Notes: generated from the letters alone by a model not told the origin. Shown: positions 25,103 to 35,164, counted from the stretch's first letter. The stretch: DNA of 64,000 nucleotides from Methanomassiliicoccales archaeon (GCA_014361295.1 JACIVX010000001.1:1272293-1336292); one strand, 5' to 3'. Numbers and translations: made by a program.

Positions 25103-28100
25103 ATGATGGAACGAGTTACACGATGCTATACGAAAGAAGAAGTACTCGCTCTCATGGATCCGCTGATCGCGGAATGGTTCAACAGCAAGTTTGCGGATCT
25201 GACTGAGCCGCAATCTTATGCGATCCCCCTCATCCATCGGAGGGAAAACGTCCTCGTATCCTCGCCAACTGGTTCAGGGAAAACCCTGACCGCCTTCCTG
25301 GCGATCATCAATGAACTGATCAGTTATTCAAAGAAAGGAAAACTGGAAGACAGAGTCTACGCAGTTTATGTTTCCCCCTTAAAAGCGCTCGCGAACGACA
25401 TCAACAGAAACCTCGAGGAACCGTTGAGGGAAATGCGAGCACTCGCTGAAAAAAAAGGCTTAGAATTTCCAGATATCAGAGTTGGCGTGCGGTCCGGTGA
25501 TACTTCCTCCTACGAAAGGCAGAGAATGCTGAGAAAGCCGCCTCACATCTTTATCACCACACCGGAATCGCTTGCGCTGGTTCTGGCAGCCCCGAAGTTT
25601 CGAGAGCGATTCTCGAAAGTGGAATACGTGATCGTAGACGAGATCCATGAGCTCTGCGACTCAAAGAGGGGTGTGATGCTCTCCCTGACGCTTGAAAGGC
25701 TCCAAGCGTATTGCGAAAGACCATTCGTGAGAATCGGTCTCTCGGCGACCCTCGCTCCGATTGAGGAGATTGCTGCGTTTCTCGTCGGTTTTGAGAATGG
25801 AAGGCAAAGGCCTATCAAGATTGTTGAGGTTCGAAGCCAGAAGAATCTTGATTTGAAGGTCCTCTGTCCGACCGACGATATGACCGCCTTGCCTTACGAA
25901 ATTGTCAATTCGAAGATGTACGATTTATTGAAGGATCTCATCGAGCAGCACACGACAACCCTCATTTTCACCAACACAAGATCTGGCACAGAAAACGTCG
26001 TTTACAAGCTTAAAGAAAGAGGCGTCGAGGCGATTGAAGCGCACCACGGGAGTTTGAGCAAGGAGACAAGGCTTGATGTCGAGGAGCGACTGAAGAAAGG
26101 TGAATTGAAATGCGTCGTTTCATCGACATCCCTCGAGTTGGGAATCGACATCGGGTCGATTGATCTCGTGTGCCAGATCGGCTCGCCTAAGTCGGTGGCG
26201 AAAGCGCTCCAGCGAATCGGGAGAAGCGGCCATGGTTATGGGCAGACTTCGAAGGGCAGAATCATTGTCTTTGACAATGACGATCTTGTCGAATGCGCCG
26301 TGCTCTCGAGGGCTGTTAAGAGAAATCAAATCGACAGGGTGAGCATCCCCGAGAACTGTCTCGATGTGTTGGCACAGACGATCGTCGGCATGTCGATCGA
26401 AAAGCGGTGGGATGTGAAAGAGGCGCTGGAAATTATCCGTCGCTCCTACTGCTACAGGAATCTGCCGGAAGAGCGATTTTACGATGTCCTCCGTTACCTG
26501 GGAAGCAAGGATGAGTTTGAGGGTGTCTATTCTAAAATCTGGTACGATGAGGAGGAAAGGCGTTTTGGGAGGAAACGGGGAGCGAGGATGATTTACTCGC
26601 TCAACCTCGGCACGATTCCCGAGGAAGCGAATTACACCGTTTATACGGAAAAAGGAGGACAAGTTGGTGATCTCTCGGAAAAATTCGTCGAGCGTCTCAC
26701 GCCAAAAGACATCTTTGTTCTTGGTGGTAGAACTTACGAGTATGTTAGGACAAAAGGTATGAGGGTTTTCGTCAGGACGGCGACAGGCAGGAAACCGACC
26801 GTCCCTTCGTGGACAGGCGAGATGTTACCGCGGAGCTTTGATCTCTCCATCGAGATTGCACGTTTCCGCAGGGAGATGGCGGCGAAACTGAAGGAAGGTG
26901 ACGAAAAAACAATGAGGTGGCTCGTCTCTGATTTCAACATCGATTACGGATCTGCCAATTCAATTATCAGTTACTTCAAGGAGCAGCAGGCAGCCTGCGG
27001 CGTAATACCGAATGATCGCGTACTCGCGGTCGAAGGTTACAGGGATATGGCTGGTAATTACAGCATCGTCTTTCACTTTCCATTCGGAAGGCGCGTCAAC
27101 GATGCTCTTTCTCGTGCGTACGCATTCCAACTCACAAAATCTCTCAACTGCAATGTCAGCGTATCAGTGACCGACGACGCATTCCTGTTGAACGTGCCGA
27201 AGCGGGTCGATCTCGATGGGATTGAGAAGCTTGTGTCGAGCGACGAGCTTGAGAATATTCTCCGGCGCGCCGTCAGGGATTCCGAGATTTTCAAACAAAG
27301 GTTTCGCCACACGGCCGCAAGGAGCTTCATGATTCTGCGTAACTACAAAGGGAGGGAGGTTTCCGTCAACAGGCAACAGATCCGTTCGAGTTATCTTCTC
27401 GACGCACTTGGTAACATTGAGAACATGCCGATCGTTGAGGAGACCTATAGGGAAATTCTCAACGACGTCATGGATCTTCAAAATGCAAAGCTCATTTTAT
27501 CATTAATTGAAAAAGGGGAGATCGCTGTCGAGGCGATTGACTACTCTTCTATTCCTTCGCCGTTCGCGCACGGAGTGATCCTTGCTGGTATCTCGGATAT
27601 CGTGCTGATGGAGGACCGCAGCTCTCTCCTGAAGGAGCTCCATCGCAAGATTCTCTCGAAAGTTCTTGTTACGGAACTATCGGAATTTGAGTTCGAGGCG
27701 GAGCAGGTCACCGCTTATTTCAGAAAGAAAATCGGGATGATCGAGAAAAAAGAGGATATTCTCAATTTGCTCAAACTCACAGGGCCAATGAGAATTTTCA
27801 AAGAGCGAGCGCGGAGTATCTATCCATATGCTTCGAAAGAAAGAAAGATCGTCGAAAAGTGGGCAGAGGAACTTCTCGAAGAGATGAAGATTGCATCGGT
27901 CTTCATCGATGACTTTTACTTCGTTGCTGCTGAAGATCTCAATACATACGCGACCATTTTCAGCAGAGAACGACCGCTTGGCGATCTCGAGCGAAAAGCT
28001 CTTGAAACGCTCAGCGAGGAAAAAACGCAGGCGCAAATTGCCCAAATTCTCGGAATTAATTTTGATACGGTGAGCAGGATTATCCATGTTCTAGAGTCAA

Positions 28101-30475
28101 CCCAGCTCGTCGGAAGAGTTGCACATAGAGGTGGCCAGTGGTACTTTAAGCGACGAGAAATCTCGAGAAGACCGTATGAGGAATCCTTGCAGATCGCTGT
28201 GCGCAAATTCCTCGCCTCAAACGGTCCAGCGACAGTTGAGGAGATCGCATATGCATTGATGTTGGCAGAGGAAAAGGTTCTCGATACCGTTGAATCGCTC
28301 GTCAACGAGGGCATCCTCGTTAAAGGAAAGTTCATCGTCTCAGAAAAGCCACAGTACATGCTTCGCATCGACTATCTCAGGTTGAGAAGTGAGAACTTTG
28401 CGGCATTCGATTCGAAGACAGTCGAATCTTATCGCAGGTGGAAGCTTGATGGACCTTTCAATTCGATTGAGGAATGCCTTCGTTTCCTTGGAGGAGTGGG
28501 TGATCCCCTCGACGTCTTTTACCGTGTATCAGGGTTTACGATGGATGAATGGGAGCGCTTAAGAAAGTCGGGCAAGATACTCCTCGGACGTTTCCATAGG
28601 GGGAGGGTTAGGTATGTTTTGTCGGATGATGCGCCACTTTACGTTTCTGCATACAGAACATCGGCGATTGGACAGCGGGAAATGGAGATACTTGATCTCA
28701 TCAGGCGCCACGATGGCCTCAGTTTCAGGCAACTCGCCTCCCTGGTCAACATGACGAAAGAGCAGCTGAGAACAAGTCTCGAGAGGCTCGATAGAAATCT
28801 CCTGGTCATCAGGCTGTATGACGAAAACGAAAATCTTTCGAGAGAGAACATTTACGCTTATCTCAATGTCGCACCGTACGAAGGTGATGCGAAGGAGGAA
28901 ATTGTTAGGCGATTCATCAGAGCTTATGGTCCAGTTTCGATGCAAGCGATTGTAGGCTATACTGGCTTCTCATCGGGAGAAATTGAAGCGATTCTTGATA
29001 AAGAGGGGATAGCGAAAATTGTTGTGGGAGAATCGCAAGCGGAGATGTTTGTCTTAGCGGATGAGCTCGAAAAGCTCGAAAGTTTCTCTGAGTCCGGAAA
29101 AAAGATTCGTATCAGATCGCTTCACGATCCCTCGGTTCAACTCCTTTGGGCCGAGATCACATCGAGGTACGGCGATAAATGGATTTATCCAGTCATGCGT
29201 GATGGGACACTGATTGGAGCAATCGAAAAGTGGAAAATGAGCGGATGCGTCGAAATCAGGGCGATCGATCTTGATGACCATGGCGCACTCGATGAGGTTT
29301 TGAATGCGATCGATGACACCATGGTCTTCTATCGGCAATTGGGCTACGATATTGTAAGAGTAAAAGAAGCACTTGGCGTACCAGCTGAGGAGATATCCAG
29401 CGAGCTCCTCGGGAAATTTTTCAATGCTGGATATCACCGAATAGGAAGATCTCTGATCAAAGGAAACTTTGTTCCGCAGGTCTACGCATGGGAACAGATT
29501 CTTCAATACATCTTCTCGAAACAATCGATTTATCCGCAGAATAACTTTGAGAACGTGCTCGAGGCGGTGAGGAAAACAGGGGGATTCAGGGCCGATCCGC
29601 CCGCCTTTCTCAGGAGTAGGGTGAAGGTCCCGTTAAGAAAACTCGTTGAACAGGGAATGCTTGTTCGAGCGCAGGTGATCCCCTCCTTCATGACTTACAC
29701 GACCATCGAATTTGCCTCACTTTGCCGAAAGGCAAGGAATGGCGAAATGACCGATGATATGAAACTCCTCCTCCGCGTCCTCAATGACCATTCTTCAATC
29801 TCAAAAGAGGAATTATTCTCGGCGTCACCGCTTGGCTACGGAAAAACGTATGAGGCGCTTAAAAAACTCGTGGAAAATTCAGCCGTCTATTTTGATGGGA
29901 GAAGGCGAATATCGGTCGTGCCAGAGATCGATCTCAGCGCGGACGCCGCGCGCGTCAAACTCGTTGAACATCTCTTCGAGAATTACGGTATCTTCAGCGC
30001 TGAAAACCTCGCGAGGATGCTGGACTTCATCATGCCTATGAGGGAATTGAGAAAGTTGCTCGCTTCTCTCGAGAAAGATGGTCTCCTTGTCAAAGGATAT
30101 TTCGTCAGCGATGATGAAACGCTTTACTGGATGTTGAAGGACGATCTGCCTTTGAAGGAGATCGAATGTGAGGACGGATTCGTTCTCACGACGGACGATC
30201 ATCTCTTTTTCTACTTGCAACCGTGGTTAAAGAAAGAGATTGGACAGCGTGCTGAAGCGATTTTCAAAGGGTCTCGTTTGATCGGCAGTTTCAAAGCTCA
30301 TCGCCTTGGCACCGATCTGTACCTCGACGAATTCTCTGGTGGTCAGGAGGCGAAGAGAATACTCAACACCCATTTACGGATTAATCATTTCACGCTTAGA
30401 AAGAGCAGGGAGGAGAAGATCCCTGACTGGGAAGTGCAGGAGTTTTACGAGAAAACTCATCCGGGCGAAGTTTGA
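25103..30475 (+). CDS. lhr: Lhr-type ATP-dependent helicase with a very long C-terminal region
   Basis: The 1790-residue protein has a helicase core. Walker A SSPTGSGKT (residues 53-61), DEIH (179-182), SATLAP and the second-domain motifs QRIGRSGHGYGQ are typical of the Lhr family. The core and Lhr-specific winged-helix/beta-sheet bundle take about 870 residues, the normal archaeal length. The remaining ~900 residues contain a string of winged-helix-like units (for example FRQLASLVNMTKEQLRTSLE), resembling the long C-terminal region of bacterial Lhr. In bacteria that region has been linked to uracil-DNA removal. Lhr helicases move 3' to 5' and act in DNA repair. The gene is alone; its stop meets the thi4 stop within 2 bp. 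Confidence 0.9.
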   Translation: MMERVTRCYTKEEVLALMDPLIAEWFNSKFADLTEPQSYAIPLIHRRENVLVSSPTGSGKTLTAFLAIINELISYSKKGKLEDRVYAVYVSPLKALANDINRNLEEPLREMRALAEKKGLEFPDIRVGVRSGDTSSYERQRMLRKPPHIFITTPESLALVLAAPKFRERFSKVEYVIVDEIHELCDSKRGVMLSLTLERLQAYCERPFVRIGLSATLAPIEEIAAFLVGFENGRQRPIKIVEVRSQKNLDLKVLCPTDDMTALPYEIVNSKMYDLLKDLIEQHTTTLIFTNTRSGTENVVYKLKERGVEAIEAHHGSLSKETRLDVEERLKKGELKCVVSSTSLELGIDIGSIDLVCQIGSPKSVAKALQRIGRSGHGYGQTSKGRIIVFDNDDLVECAVLSRAVKRNQIDRVSIPENCLDVLAQTIVGMSIEKRWDVKEALEIIRRSYCYRNLPEERFYDVLRYLGSKDEFEGVYSKIWYDEEERRFGRKRGARMIYSLNLGTIPEEANYTVYTEKGGQVGDLSEKFVERLTPKDIFVLGGRTYEYVRTKGMRVFVRTATGRKPTVPSWTGEMLPRSFDLSIEIARFRREMAAKLKEGDEKTMRWLVSDFNIDYGSANSIISYFKEQQAACGVIPNDRVLAVEGYRDMAGNYSIVFHFPFGRRVNDALSRAYAFQLTKSLNCNVSVSVTDDAFLLNVPKRVDLDGIEKLVSSDELENILRRAVRDSEIFKQRFRHTAARSFMILRNYKGREVSVNRQQIRSSYLLDALGNIENMPIVEETYREILNDVMDLQNAKLILSLIEKGEIAVEAIDYSSIPSPFAHGVILAGISDIVLMEDRSSLLKELHRKILSKVLVTELSEFEFEAEQVTAYFRKKIGMIEKKEDILNLLKLTGPMRIFKERARSIYPYASKERKIVEKWAEELLEEMKIASVFIDDFYFVAAEDLNTYATIFSRERPLGDLERKALETLSEEKTQAQIAQILGINFDTVSRIIHVLESTQLVGRVAHRGGQWYFKRREISRRPYEESLQIAVRKFLASNGPATVEEIAYALMLAEEKVLDTVESLVNEGILVKGKFIVSEKPQYMLRIDYLRLRSENFAAFDSKTVESYRRWKLDGPFNSIEECLRFLGGVGDPLDVFYRVSGFTMDEWERLRKSGKILLGRFHRGRVRYVLSDDAPLYVSAYRTSAIGQREMEILDLIRRHDGLSFRQLASLVNMTKEQLRTSLERLDRNLLVIRLYDENENLSRENIYAYLNVAPYEGDAKEEIVRRFIRAYGPVSMQAIVGYTGFSSGEIEAILDKEGIAKIVVGESQAEMFVLADELEKLESFSESGKKIRIRSLHDPSVQLLWAEITSRYGDKWIYPVMRDGTLIGAIEKWKMSGCVEIRAIDLDDHGALDEVLNAIDDTMVFYRQLGYDIVRVKEALGVPAEEISSELLGKFFNAGYHRIGRSLIKGNFVPQVYAWEQILQYIFSKQSIYPQNNFENVLEAVRKTGGFRADPPAFLRSRVKVPLRKLVEQGMLVRAQVIPSFMTYTTIEFASLCRKARNGEMTDDMKLLLRVLNDHSSISKEELFSASPLGYGKTYEALKKLVENSAVYFDGRRRISVVPEIDLSADAARVKLVEHLFENYGIFSAENLARMLDFIMPMRELRKLLASLEKDGLLVKGYFVSDDETLYWMLKDDLPLKEIECEDGFVLTTDDHLFFYLQPWLKKEIGQRAEAIFKGSRLIGSFKAHRLGTDLYLDEFSGGQEAKRILNTHLRINHFTLRKSREEKIPDWEVQEFYEKTHPGEV

Positions 30476-30476
30476 T

Positions 30477-31250
30477 TCACTCCTTTCTGCTTAAGATGAG
30501 TTCGGCGACTTTCTTTCCGGATAGCAACATGCCGCCAAAGATCGGCCCCATCCGGGGCGCTCCCATAACAGCATTGCAGGCCATACCCGTTACGTAAAGA
30601 TTCGGGAATACCTCGACGGTGTTCTCGACAGTCATCTTTTCGCCAACCTCTGCCCACATACTCTTCTCGCCCTCGATCCTGCCTGAAGGCGTGCGCAGTT
30701 TTCCTGCTTTTTGCTGCACAATCTTGCAGATCTCCGCTGCATGACCTGTCGCGTCGATCACGTATTTTGCTCTTACACTCACTGGGTCAACATGAAGACC
30801 CGCGATCTCCACGGCACTCCAATTTATGACAACACCCGTCACCTTTGAGTCCCTGATCATCACGTCTTCGACCGTAATCGCGTTAAAAAGTCGAGCGCCT
30901 GCATCGATTGCAGCGGCAATCATCTTAGCTGATGATTCAACCGAATCCGCTGTGTAATAGCCATTTCCCTCGTCTTTGAGCCTGACTCCGATCTCCTCGA
31001 GAAGGAATTTTGACTCCTCCTGCACGACGATGATCGGGAAAGTCATTCCACCTCCCCACATGCCGCCACCGGGCGAGAGACGCCTCTCGAAAATAACGAC
31101 TCTTTTTCCTCCCCTGGCCAGATATCTCGCAGCCGTGAGGGACGAGGGCCCAGCACCCGCAATGACAACATCTACATCGAGATTCTCGATAAACTCTCTC
31201 GAAAACCGTTCGACGATTTTTCTTGTAATGATAACCTCGTCAATTGGCAT
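30477..31250 (-). CDS. thi4: Thi4-type thiazole synthase, sulfide-dependent archaeal form
   Basis: About 257 residues from ATG 31250; an upstream TTG at 31268 is less likely. Near the start, DVVIAGAGPSSLTAARYLA is the FAD/NAD Rossmann motif. ERRLSPGGGMWGGGM and the final MGAPRMGPIFGGMLLSG are typical of Thi4. Yeast Thi4 donates sulfur from its own cysteine. Archaeal homologues instead carry His and use free sulfide; the His in DATGHAAEI fits that type. The product feeds thiamine biosynthesis, and thiC lies 9 kb away. Some such genes are misnamed ribose-1,5-bisphosphate isomerase. Confidence 0.9.
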   Translation of the reverse strand: MPIDEVIITRKIVERFSREFIENLDVDVVIAGAGPSSLTAARYLARGGKRVVIFERRLSPGGGMWGGGMTFPIIVVQEESKFLLEEIGVRLKDEGNGYYTADSVESSAKMIAAAIDAGARLFNAITVEDVMIRDSKVTGVVINWSAVEIAGLHVDPVSVRAKYVIDATGHAAEICKIVQQKAGKLRTPSGRIEGEKSMWAEVGEKMTVENTVEVFPNLYVTGMACNAVMGAPRMGPIFGGMLLSGKKVAELILSRKE

Positions 31251-31268
31251 GAGACGACACCTGTTCAA

Positions 31269-31666
31269 TTTTAGGATTACCCATGAAACAACAATCTTCC
31301 TTTATGAATTTGTTGTTTGAAATGCGAACAACTGTGAAATCTGGAGGCAACGCTGTGCGTTTACATAAATTTGAGAACTTCCTAGCTATGAAAAATCCCG
31401 CATATTTTCTAGCAACCTCAGAGTTCAAAAGTGCCGCACGATTACGAAATTGTTCTAAGGGATGGTCTGAAATTGAAAATCTAGTTTGTGATCTGCCTCT
31501 GAATCAATTCCTTCGATTACCTTTTATTCGCAAATTCTGGTGAAGATCTCATTTATCAATACGAAGAATCTGAAGCTGCATCTGGCCAAGTTTTTTGTCG
31601 ATTCTACAAGAAAGTCGAAAGAGAAATTATAAAATCTTTAATATCGTTAAGATATCACGGGTCGAT
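31269..31666. other. Intergenic region, no convincing gene
   Basis: About 400 bp between the divergent thi4 and HTH-regulator genes. Short frames exist on both strands (31283-31543 plus, 31240-31428 minus), but none has a ribosome binding site or recognised motif. An AT-rich stretch at about 31623-31645 probably holds the promoter of the regulator gene. No TPP riboswitch motif was found upstream of thi4. Confidence 0.45.
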
Positions 31667-32041
31667 ATGAAGATCCCATGTGAGCTGATTGTTTGGTATG
31701 TGCTGCCATCAATACGCAGGGAATTGGCTAGGGAACTTGTTGAAAAGCACGGAATGACGCAGGCCGAGGTCGCCCGCCGTTTCGGAGTAACTGACGCTGC
31801 GATCTCGCAGTATCTGAAATCGAAGCGCGGTACGAGCAGGGAAATCGAGACAAGTGAAAAATACGAGGAATTTAAGAGAGAGGTAGAGCGAGCAGCCATG
31901 AGGATCCTCAATGGATCGGACATTGTGACAGAGACCTGCAGAATCTGCGAAATGGTCAAGAAGAGCGGGATGCTCGTTTCGATTTACGAAAGTTATACGG
32001 GCGTTAAAGCACCTCAATGCATCTGCCCTCAGATGGAATAA
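31667..32041 (+). CDS. HTH regulator with a C-terminal cysteine cluster
   Basis: About 124 residues from ATG 31667. After a hydrophobic N-terminal helix, residues ~24-50 form a helix-turn-helix (MTQAEVARRFGVTDAAISQYL). The C-terminal half has four cysteines in the order CxxC (CRIC) and CxC (CICPQ), which could hold an Fe-S cluster or zinc. Proteins of this kind are common predicted regulators in archaea. Position beside thi4 and the cysteines suggest sensing of sulfur, iron or redox state, but this is inference. Confidence 0.75.
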   Translation: MKIPCELIVWYVLPSIRRELARELVEKHGMTQAEVARRFGVTDAAISQYLKSKRGTSREIETSEKYEEFKREVERAAMRILNGSDIVTETCRICEMVKKSGMLVSIYESYTGVKAPQCICPQME

Positions 32042-32064
32042 CAGGCTTTTTCATCAGTGCAAAA

Positions 32065-32868
32065 TCATCCCGAATCACGCCTCGCCTCTGAAAGATAGAT
32101 GAATTCTTGTGCATAACCAGCATAATCGCCGAAATACGATCGACAGAAGGCGCTGACTTTTTTGTAGTTTCCTTCGACACCATAGTGCCTTTTCATGGCT
32201 CTCGCAATCCTAACATCGATTGGAAAAGCCTCCAGTTGATCGAGAGAAAAGAGCGCGATGCAGTCTGCGACCTTATCGCCGATCCCCTCAAACTTTTTGA
32301 GTTCCCGAATGCAATCCTCGTATTCCATTTCTCTGAGCTCATCAAAATTGATGCTGCCGTCATAAACTTGCTTGGCAAATTGGATGAATCTTTTACATCG
32401 AAAGCCAAGACCGCAATCATGTGCAGCTCTCTCATTCTTTACAATGCTCTCTGGTGTGGGGAATGAATAATGGTGGCCATCGATTCTTTCTCCATAAGCC
32501 ATGCATAGATTCTCAATCATTTTTTCAATGCGCGGAATGTTTGCGTAGGTAGCAAGGACGAAAGATGCGGAACATTCCCAGGGATCTTGTCTGATCAGTC
32601 TTAGCCCTGCGTATCGCATCACGAGATTTGAGATATAATTGTCCCTGGAAATATCGCTGTAAATCCGCTCAACCTGATCTTCTGCTCTGAAATATCGGCA
32701 AAGGAAATCCTCATCAACATTTCCACGCACTTCAATCGAATCATCTTTCTGTTTCAGTTCAATGATCCTCGAGTCAACAACTCCGACCCACCAATCCTTT
32801 TGCCTTCTCCATCGAAAGACTTGTCCACAACCAAGGGTGTGATCAAGGTTGATCGGTCTTACGATCAT
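32065..32868 (-). CDS. ogg: 8-oxoguanine DNA glycosylase, OGG1-type
   Basis: The 267-residue protein has an OGG1-like N-terminal domain (TLGCGQVFRWRR) and the helix-hairpin-helix FEGIGDKVADCIALFSLDQ. The lysine of GDKVA and the aspartate of PIDVRIARAMKR are the catalytic pair. It removes oxidised guanine and cuts the strand. It overlaps the upstream methyltransferase gene by 4 bp (ATGA), so the two are coupled. An endonuclease IV-like gene lies 1.5 kb away on the other strand, making a small base-excision-repair cluster. Confidence 0.93.
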   Translation of the reverse strand: MIVRPINLDHTLGCGQVFRWRRQKDWWVGVVDSRIIELKQKDDSIEVRGNVDEDFLCRYFRAEDQVERIYSDISRDNYISNLVMRYAGLRLIRQDPWECSASFVLATYANIPRIEKMIENLCMAYGERIDGHHYSFPTPESIVKNERAAHDCGLGFRCKRFIQFAKQVYDGSINFDELREMEYEDCIRELKKFEGIGDKVADCIALFSLDQLEAFPIDVRIARAMKRHYGVEGNYKKVSAFCRSYFGDYAGYAQEFIYLSEARRDSG

Positions 32869-33698
32869 CGCATCTTCCTTGCCAGGAATATCATTAGTTC
32901 GCTATCCTTCTTGAACGGCGAGAACGAGTAGTCTCCATAAACATCGAGCATGTCGAAATCGCATCGTTTGAGAAGTTCAACCATTTCTCTGTAAAAGGAA
33001 TATCGAAGCGTAAATGTCGTCGTCACGCGCCTCAATTGCCTGTCCTGTCTCGAGATATCGTAAAAAGAGTGAATCGTAATTCTCTGCGAAGCTAAATCAT
33101 AATCCCATGATTCAAATCGAGAAATGATTTCACCCTGGGGCGTCAATTTCGTTCCAGCATGGTATAGTGCTCCGCCCATCCTCGTGAACTTCGGATTGAT
33201 GATAGCGATTGTGAGCAAACCATCATCAGTCATATGCGCGGCGATGTTCCTTAGTGCCTTTTCTTGATCTTCTGTGTCAAGAAGATGCATGAATGAATTG
33301 TAGGGAAGGATCGCCAATTTGAATCGTTTCGATGTTCTGAACGATCTCACATCGCCCTGGATGATATCAATTCTTTCCTGGATCTTTTCATCGAGAAGTT
33401 CAATTTTCTCAGCGCATCGGTCGAGCATCGCGGAGCTTCTATCGACGCCGGTCACTTCATAACCTTTCTCAGCAAGCGGAATCAGAACTCTGCCTGTGCC
33501 GCACATGCAGACGAGAATCGGTGATCCCGCCGTTTCAGCGAGCTGAACATAAAAATCGATGTCGTCTTTGAAATCTTCCGTCCAGATATCGTAGTATTTC
33601 GCCGATGCTTCGTATTCATCCAGACTTTCGAATGCTCCCCTATCGCTTGTATCCGATCTTCCTGAGGAACTCACGTCTTTCTTTAACTTTTTCATCAC
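32865..33698 (-). CDS. SAM-dependent methyltransferase, class I
   Basis: The 277-residue protein starts with a hydrophilic leader and the motif YYDIWTEDFKDDIDFY. The SAM-binding motif VCMCGTGRVLIPLAEKGY is a slight variant of GxGxG, followed by VTGVDRSSAML and the post-II region GDVRSFR. The target is unknown. The ATG at 33698 overlaps the upstream gene by 59 bp; a GTG at 33674 is an alternative start. It is co-transcribed with ogg. Confidence 0.85.
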   Translation of the reverse strand: MMKKLKKDVSSSGRSDTSDRGAFESLDEYEASAKYYDIWTEDFKDDIDFYVQLAETAGSPILVCMCGTGRVLIPLAEKGYEVTGVDRSSAMLDRCAEKIELLDEKIQERIDIIQGDVRSFRTSKRFKLAILPYNSFMHLLDTEDQEKALRNIAAHMTDDGLLTIAIINPKFTRMGGALYHAGTKLTPQGEIISRFESWDYDLASQRITIHSFYDISRQDRQLRRVTTTFTLRYSFYREMVELLKRCDFDMLDVYGDYSFSPFKKDSELMIFLARKMR

Positions 33699-34122
33699 CC
33701 TCGACTCCTACTGGTGGCTGACCATCGATCACGCCGACGATCCCACGTCCTCGTTGCGATTCAGCAACGATCACTTCGACTTCATTGGCAGTTGCGCAAA
33801 AAATCGAGCAGACTTCTGGAACGTCCCTGATGTTCTTCATAACATTGATCGGATACGCGTTCCGCAAAATAATGATAAAGGAATGACCAGCGCCGACTCT
33901 CATCGCATTGCGACTTGCGCAGGATTTTAATTCTTCGTCATTGCCCTCAACTCTCACCAGCCTGTCCTGAGACGCCTCGCAAAATGCGATCCCGAATTTA
34001 ATGCCAGGTGCGGCAGTAATGAGCGCTTCGTAGAGGTCCTCAGCTGTCTTGATAAAATGTGACTGCCCGATGATGACGTTCGTGTCGTGAGGTTTCTCAA
34101 TGAGCACCGATTCGATCTTCAT
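33640..34122 (-). CDS. Adenosine-specific kinase family protein (PF04008)
   Basis: The 160-residue protein matches a small archaeal and bacterial family. It has GQSHFIKTAEDLYEAL, FGIAFCEASQDRLVR, GHSFIIILR and the glycine-rich GRGIVGVIDGQPPVGVE. A structure from a thermophile was annotated as adenosine-specific kinase. The physiological role is unproven. It is the first gene of a run with the methyltransferase and ogg. Confidence 0.85.
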   Translation of the reverse strand: MKIESVLIEKPHDTNVIIGQSHFIKTAEDLYEALITAAPGIKFGIAFCEASQDRLVRVEGNDEELKSCASRNAMRVGAGHSFIIILRNAYPINVMKNIRDVPEVCSIFCATANEVEVIVAESQRGRGIVGVIDGQPPVGVEGDEKVKERREFLRKIGYKR

Positions 34123-34351
34123 CTTTTCATCCCAGTGTATACATCATCTCCACCAATAAAAATCTTTAGAGCCGGAATTGATGCGATCAGAAGTGTTCGC
34201 ACCAGCGAATTACTATGAAGCTCAACAATTACAATCTACTAGAAAACTTCAAAGACCGATTACCGCACGACTTTTTAACTGTCGCGCGATCGATGAATGA
34301 TCGTCGAGGTGGAAAAGCAGTGTTAATATCGCTGCTCGTCGATTCATCTTT

Positions 34352-35164
34352 GTGTATTATTTCGGACCTGCGGGATATCCAGAGGGTAGCAAAGGACCAG
34401 TTGACGCCCTTGAACGAATTAGGACTCTCGGTCTTAACGCGCTCGAAGTGCAGTTTGTCAGGCAGGTCATGATGTCCGAAGAGAAAGCGAGATTGATCGG
34501 CGAAAAAGCAAAGGATTTTGGTATTCTGCTGAGTGTTCATGCGCCCTATTACATCAATTTCAACTCTTCCAATAAAGAGACGATCAAGAAAAGTGTAGAA
34601 TGGGTATTGAGATCGGCGAGGGCTGCCGATGCGATGGGTGCATGGATCGTTGTCATTCATGCCGGCTCTTACGGCACGACATCCCCAGACGTCGCGACAA
34701 AGAATATTGTCAAAGGCATCAGGAGCTGCTGCAAGAAGCTTGAAGATGAAGGTAGCGGCGTATACCTCGGGCTCGAGACGATGGGGAAAAAAGGATATTG
34801 GGGAACGCCTCAAGAAATTGCAAAAGTTGTCGAAGAGATTGAAGGCACCTGTCCAGTAATCGATTTTGCGCATCTTCATGCAAGGAGCAACGGTAGTATC
34901 AAGACCGAAGATGATTTTGAAAACTTGATCAAGTCATTTGAAGAGATCTACACTGGACGTCTTCACATTCATTTCAGCTCCGTTGAATTTACCGATGCTG
35001 GTGAGAAGAAACACTTGCCTCTCGATGCGAAATCTCCGGATTTTGCACTTCTCGCTCCCTGTCTTAAAAAGAGATCTAACGACATCACGATCATCAGCGA
35101 GACTCCATTACTCGAAAAAGACGCGGTTAGGATGAGAGAAATACTCTTGAATGTAAAGGATTAG
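34352..35164 (+). CDS. Endonuclease IV-like AP endonuclease (TIM barrel)
   Basis: The 270-residue protein starts at GTG 34352. HAPYYINFNSS, VIHAGSYG, LGLETMGKKGYWG, VIDFAHLHAR, HIHFSS and the late SETPL carry the His, Glu and Asp ligands of the three-zinc site of endonuclease IV. The family cuts DNA at abasic sites, including those left by the glycosylase encoded nearby on the other strand. Typical length is 270-290 residues, so it is complete. Some TIM-barrel relatives are sugar isomerases, but the metal-ligand pattern favours the nuclease. Confidence 0.88.
   Translation: MYYFGPAGYPEGSKGPVDALERIRTLGLNALEVQFVRQVMMSEEKARLIGEKAKDFGILLSVHAPYYINFNSSNKETIKKSVEWVLRSARAADAMGAWIVVIHAGSYGTTSPDVATKNIVKGIRSCCKKLEDEGSGVYLGLETMGKKGYWGTPQEIAKVVEEIEGTCPVIDFAHLHARSNGSIKTEDDFENLIKSFEEIYTGRLHIHFSSVEFTDAGEKKHLPLDAKSPDFALLAPCLKKRSNDITIISETPLLEKDAVRMREILLNVKD

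Noticed and set aside
26120-26662. 180-residue frame antisense to lhr
   Set aside because: It lies entirely within the helicase gene and has no independent evidence.
31440-31525. C/D box-like RNA upstream of the HTH regulator
   Set aside because: CTGA boxes occur, but the C and C' boxes are too far from RTGATGA to support it.
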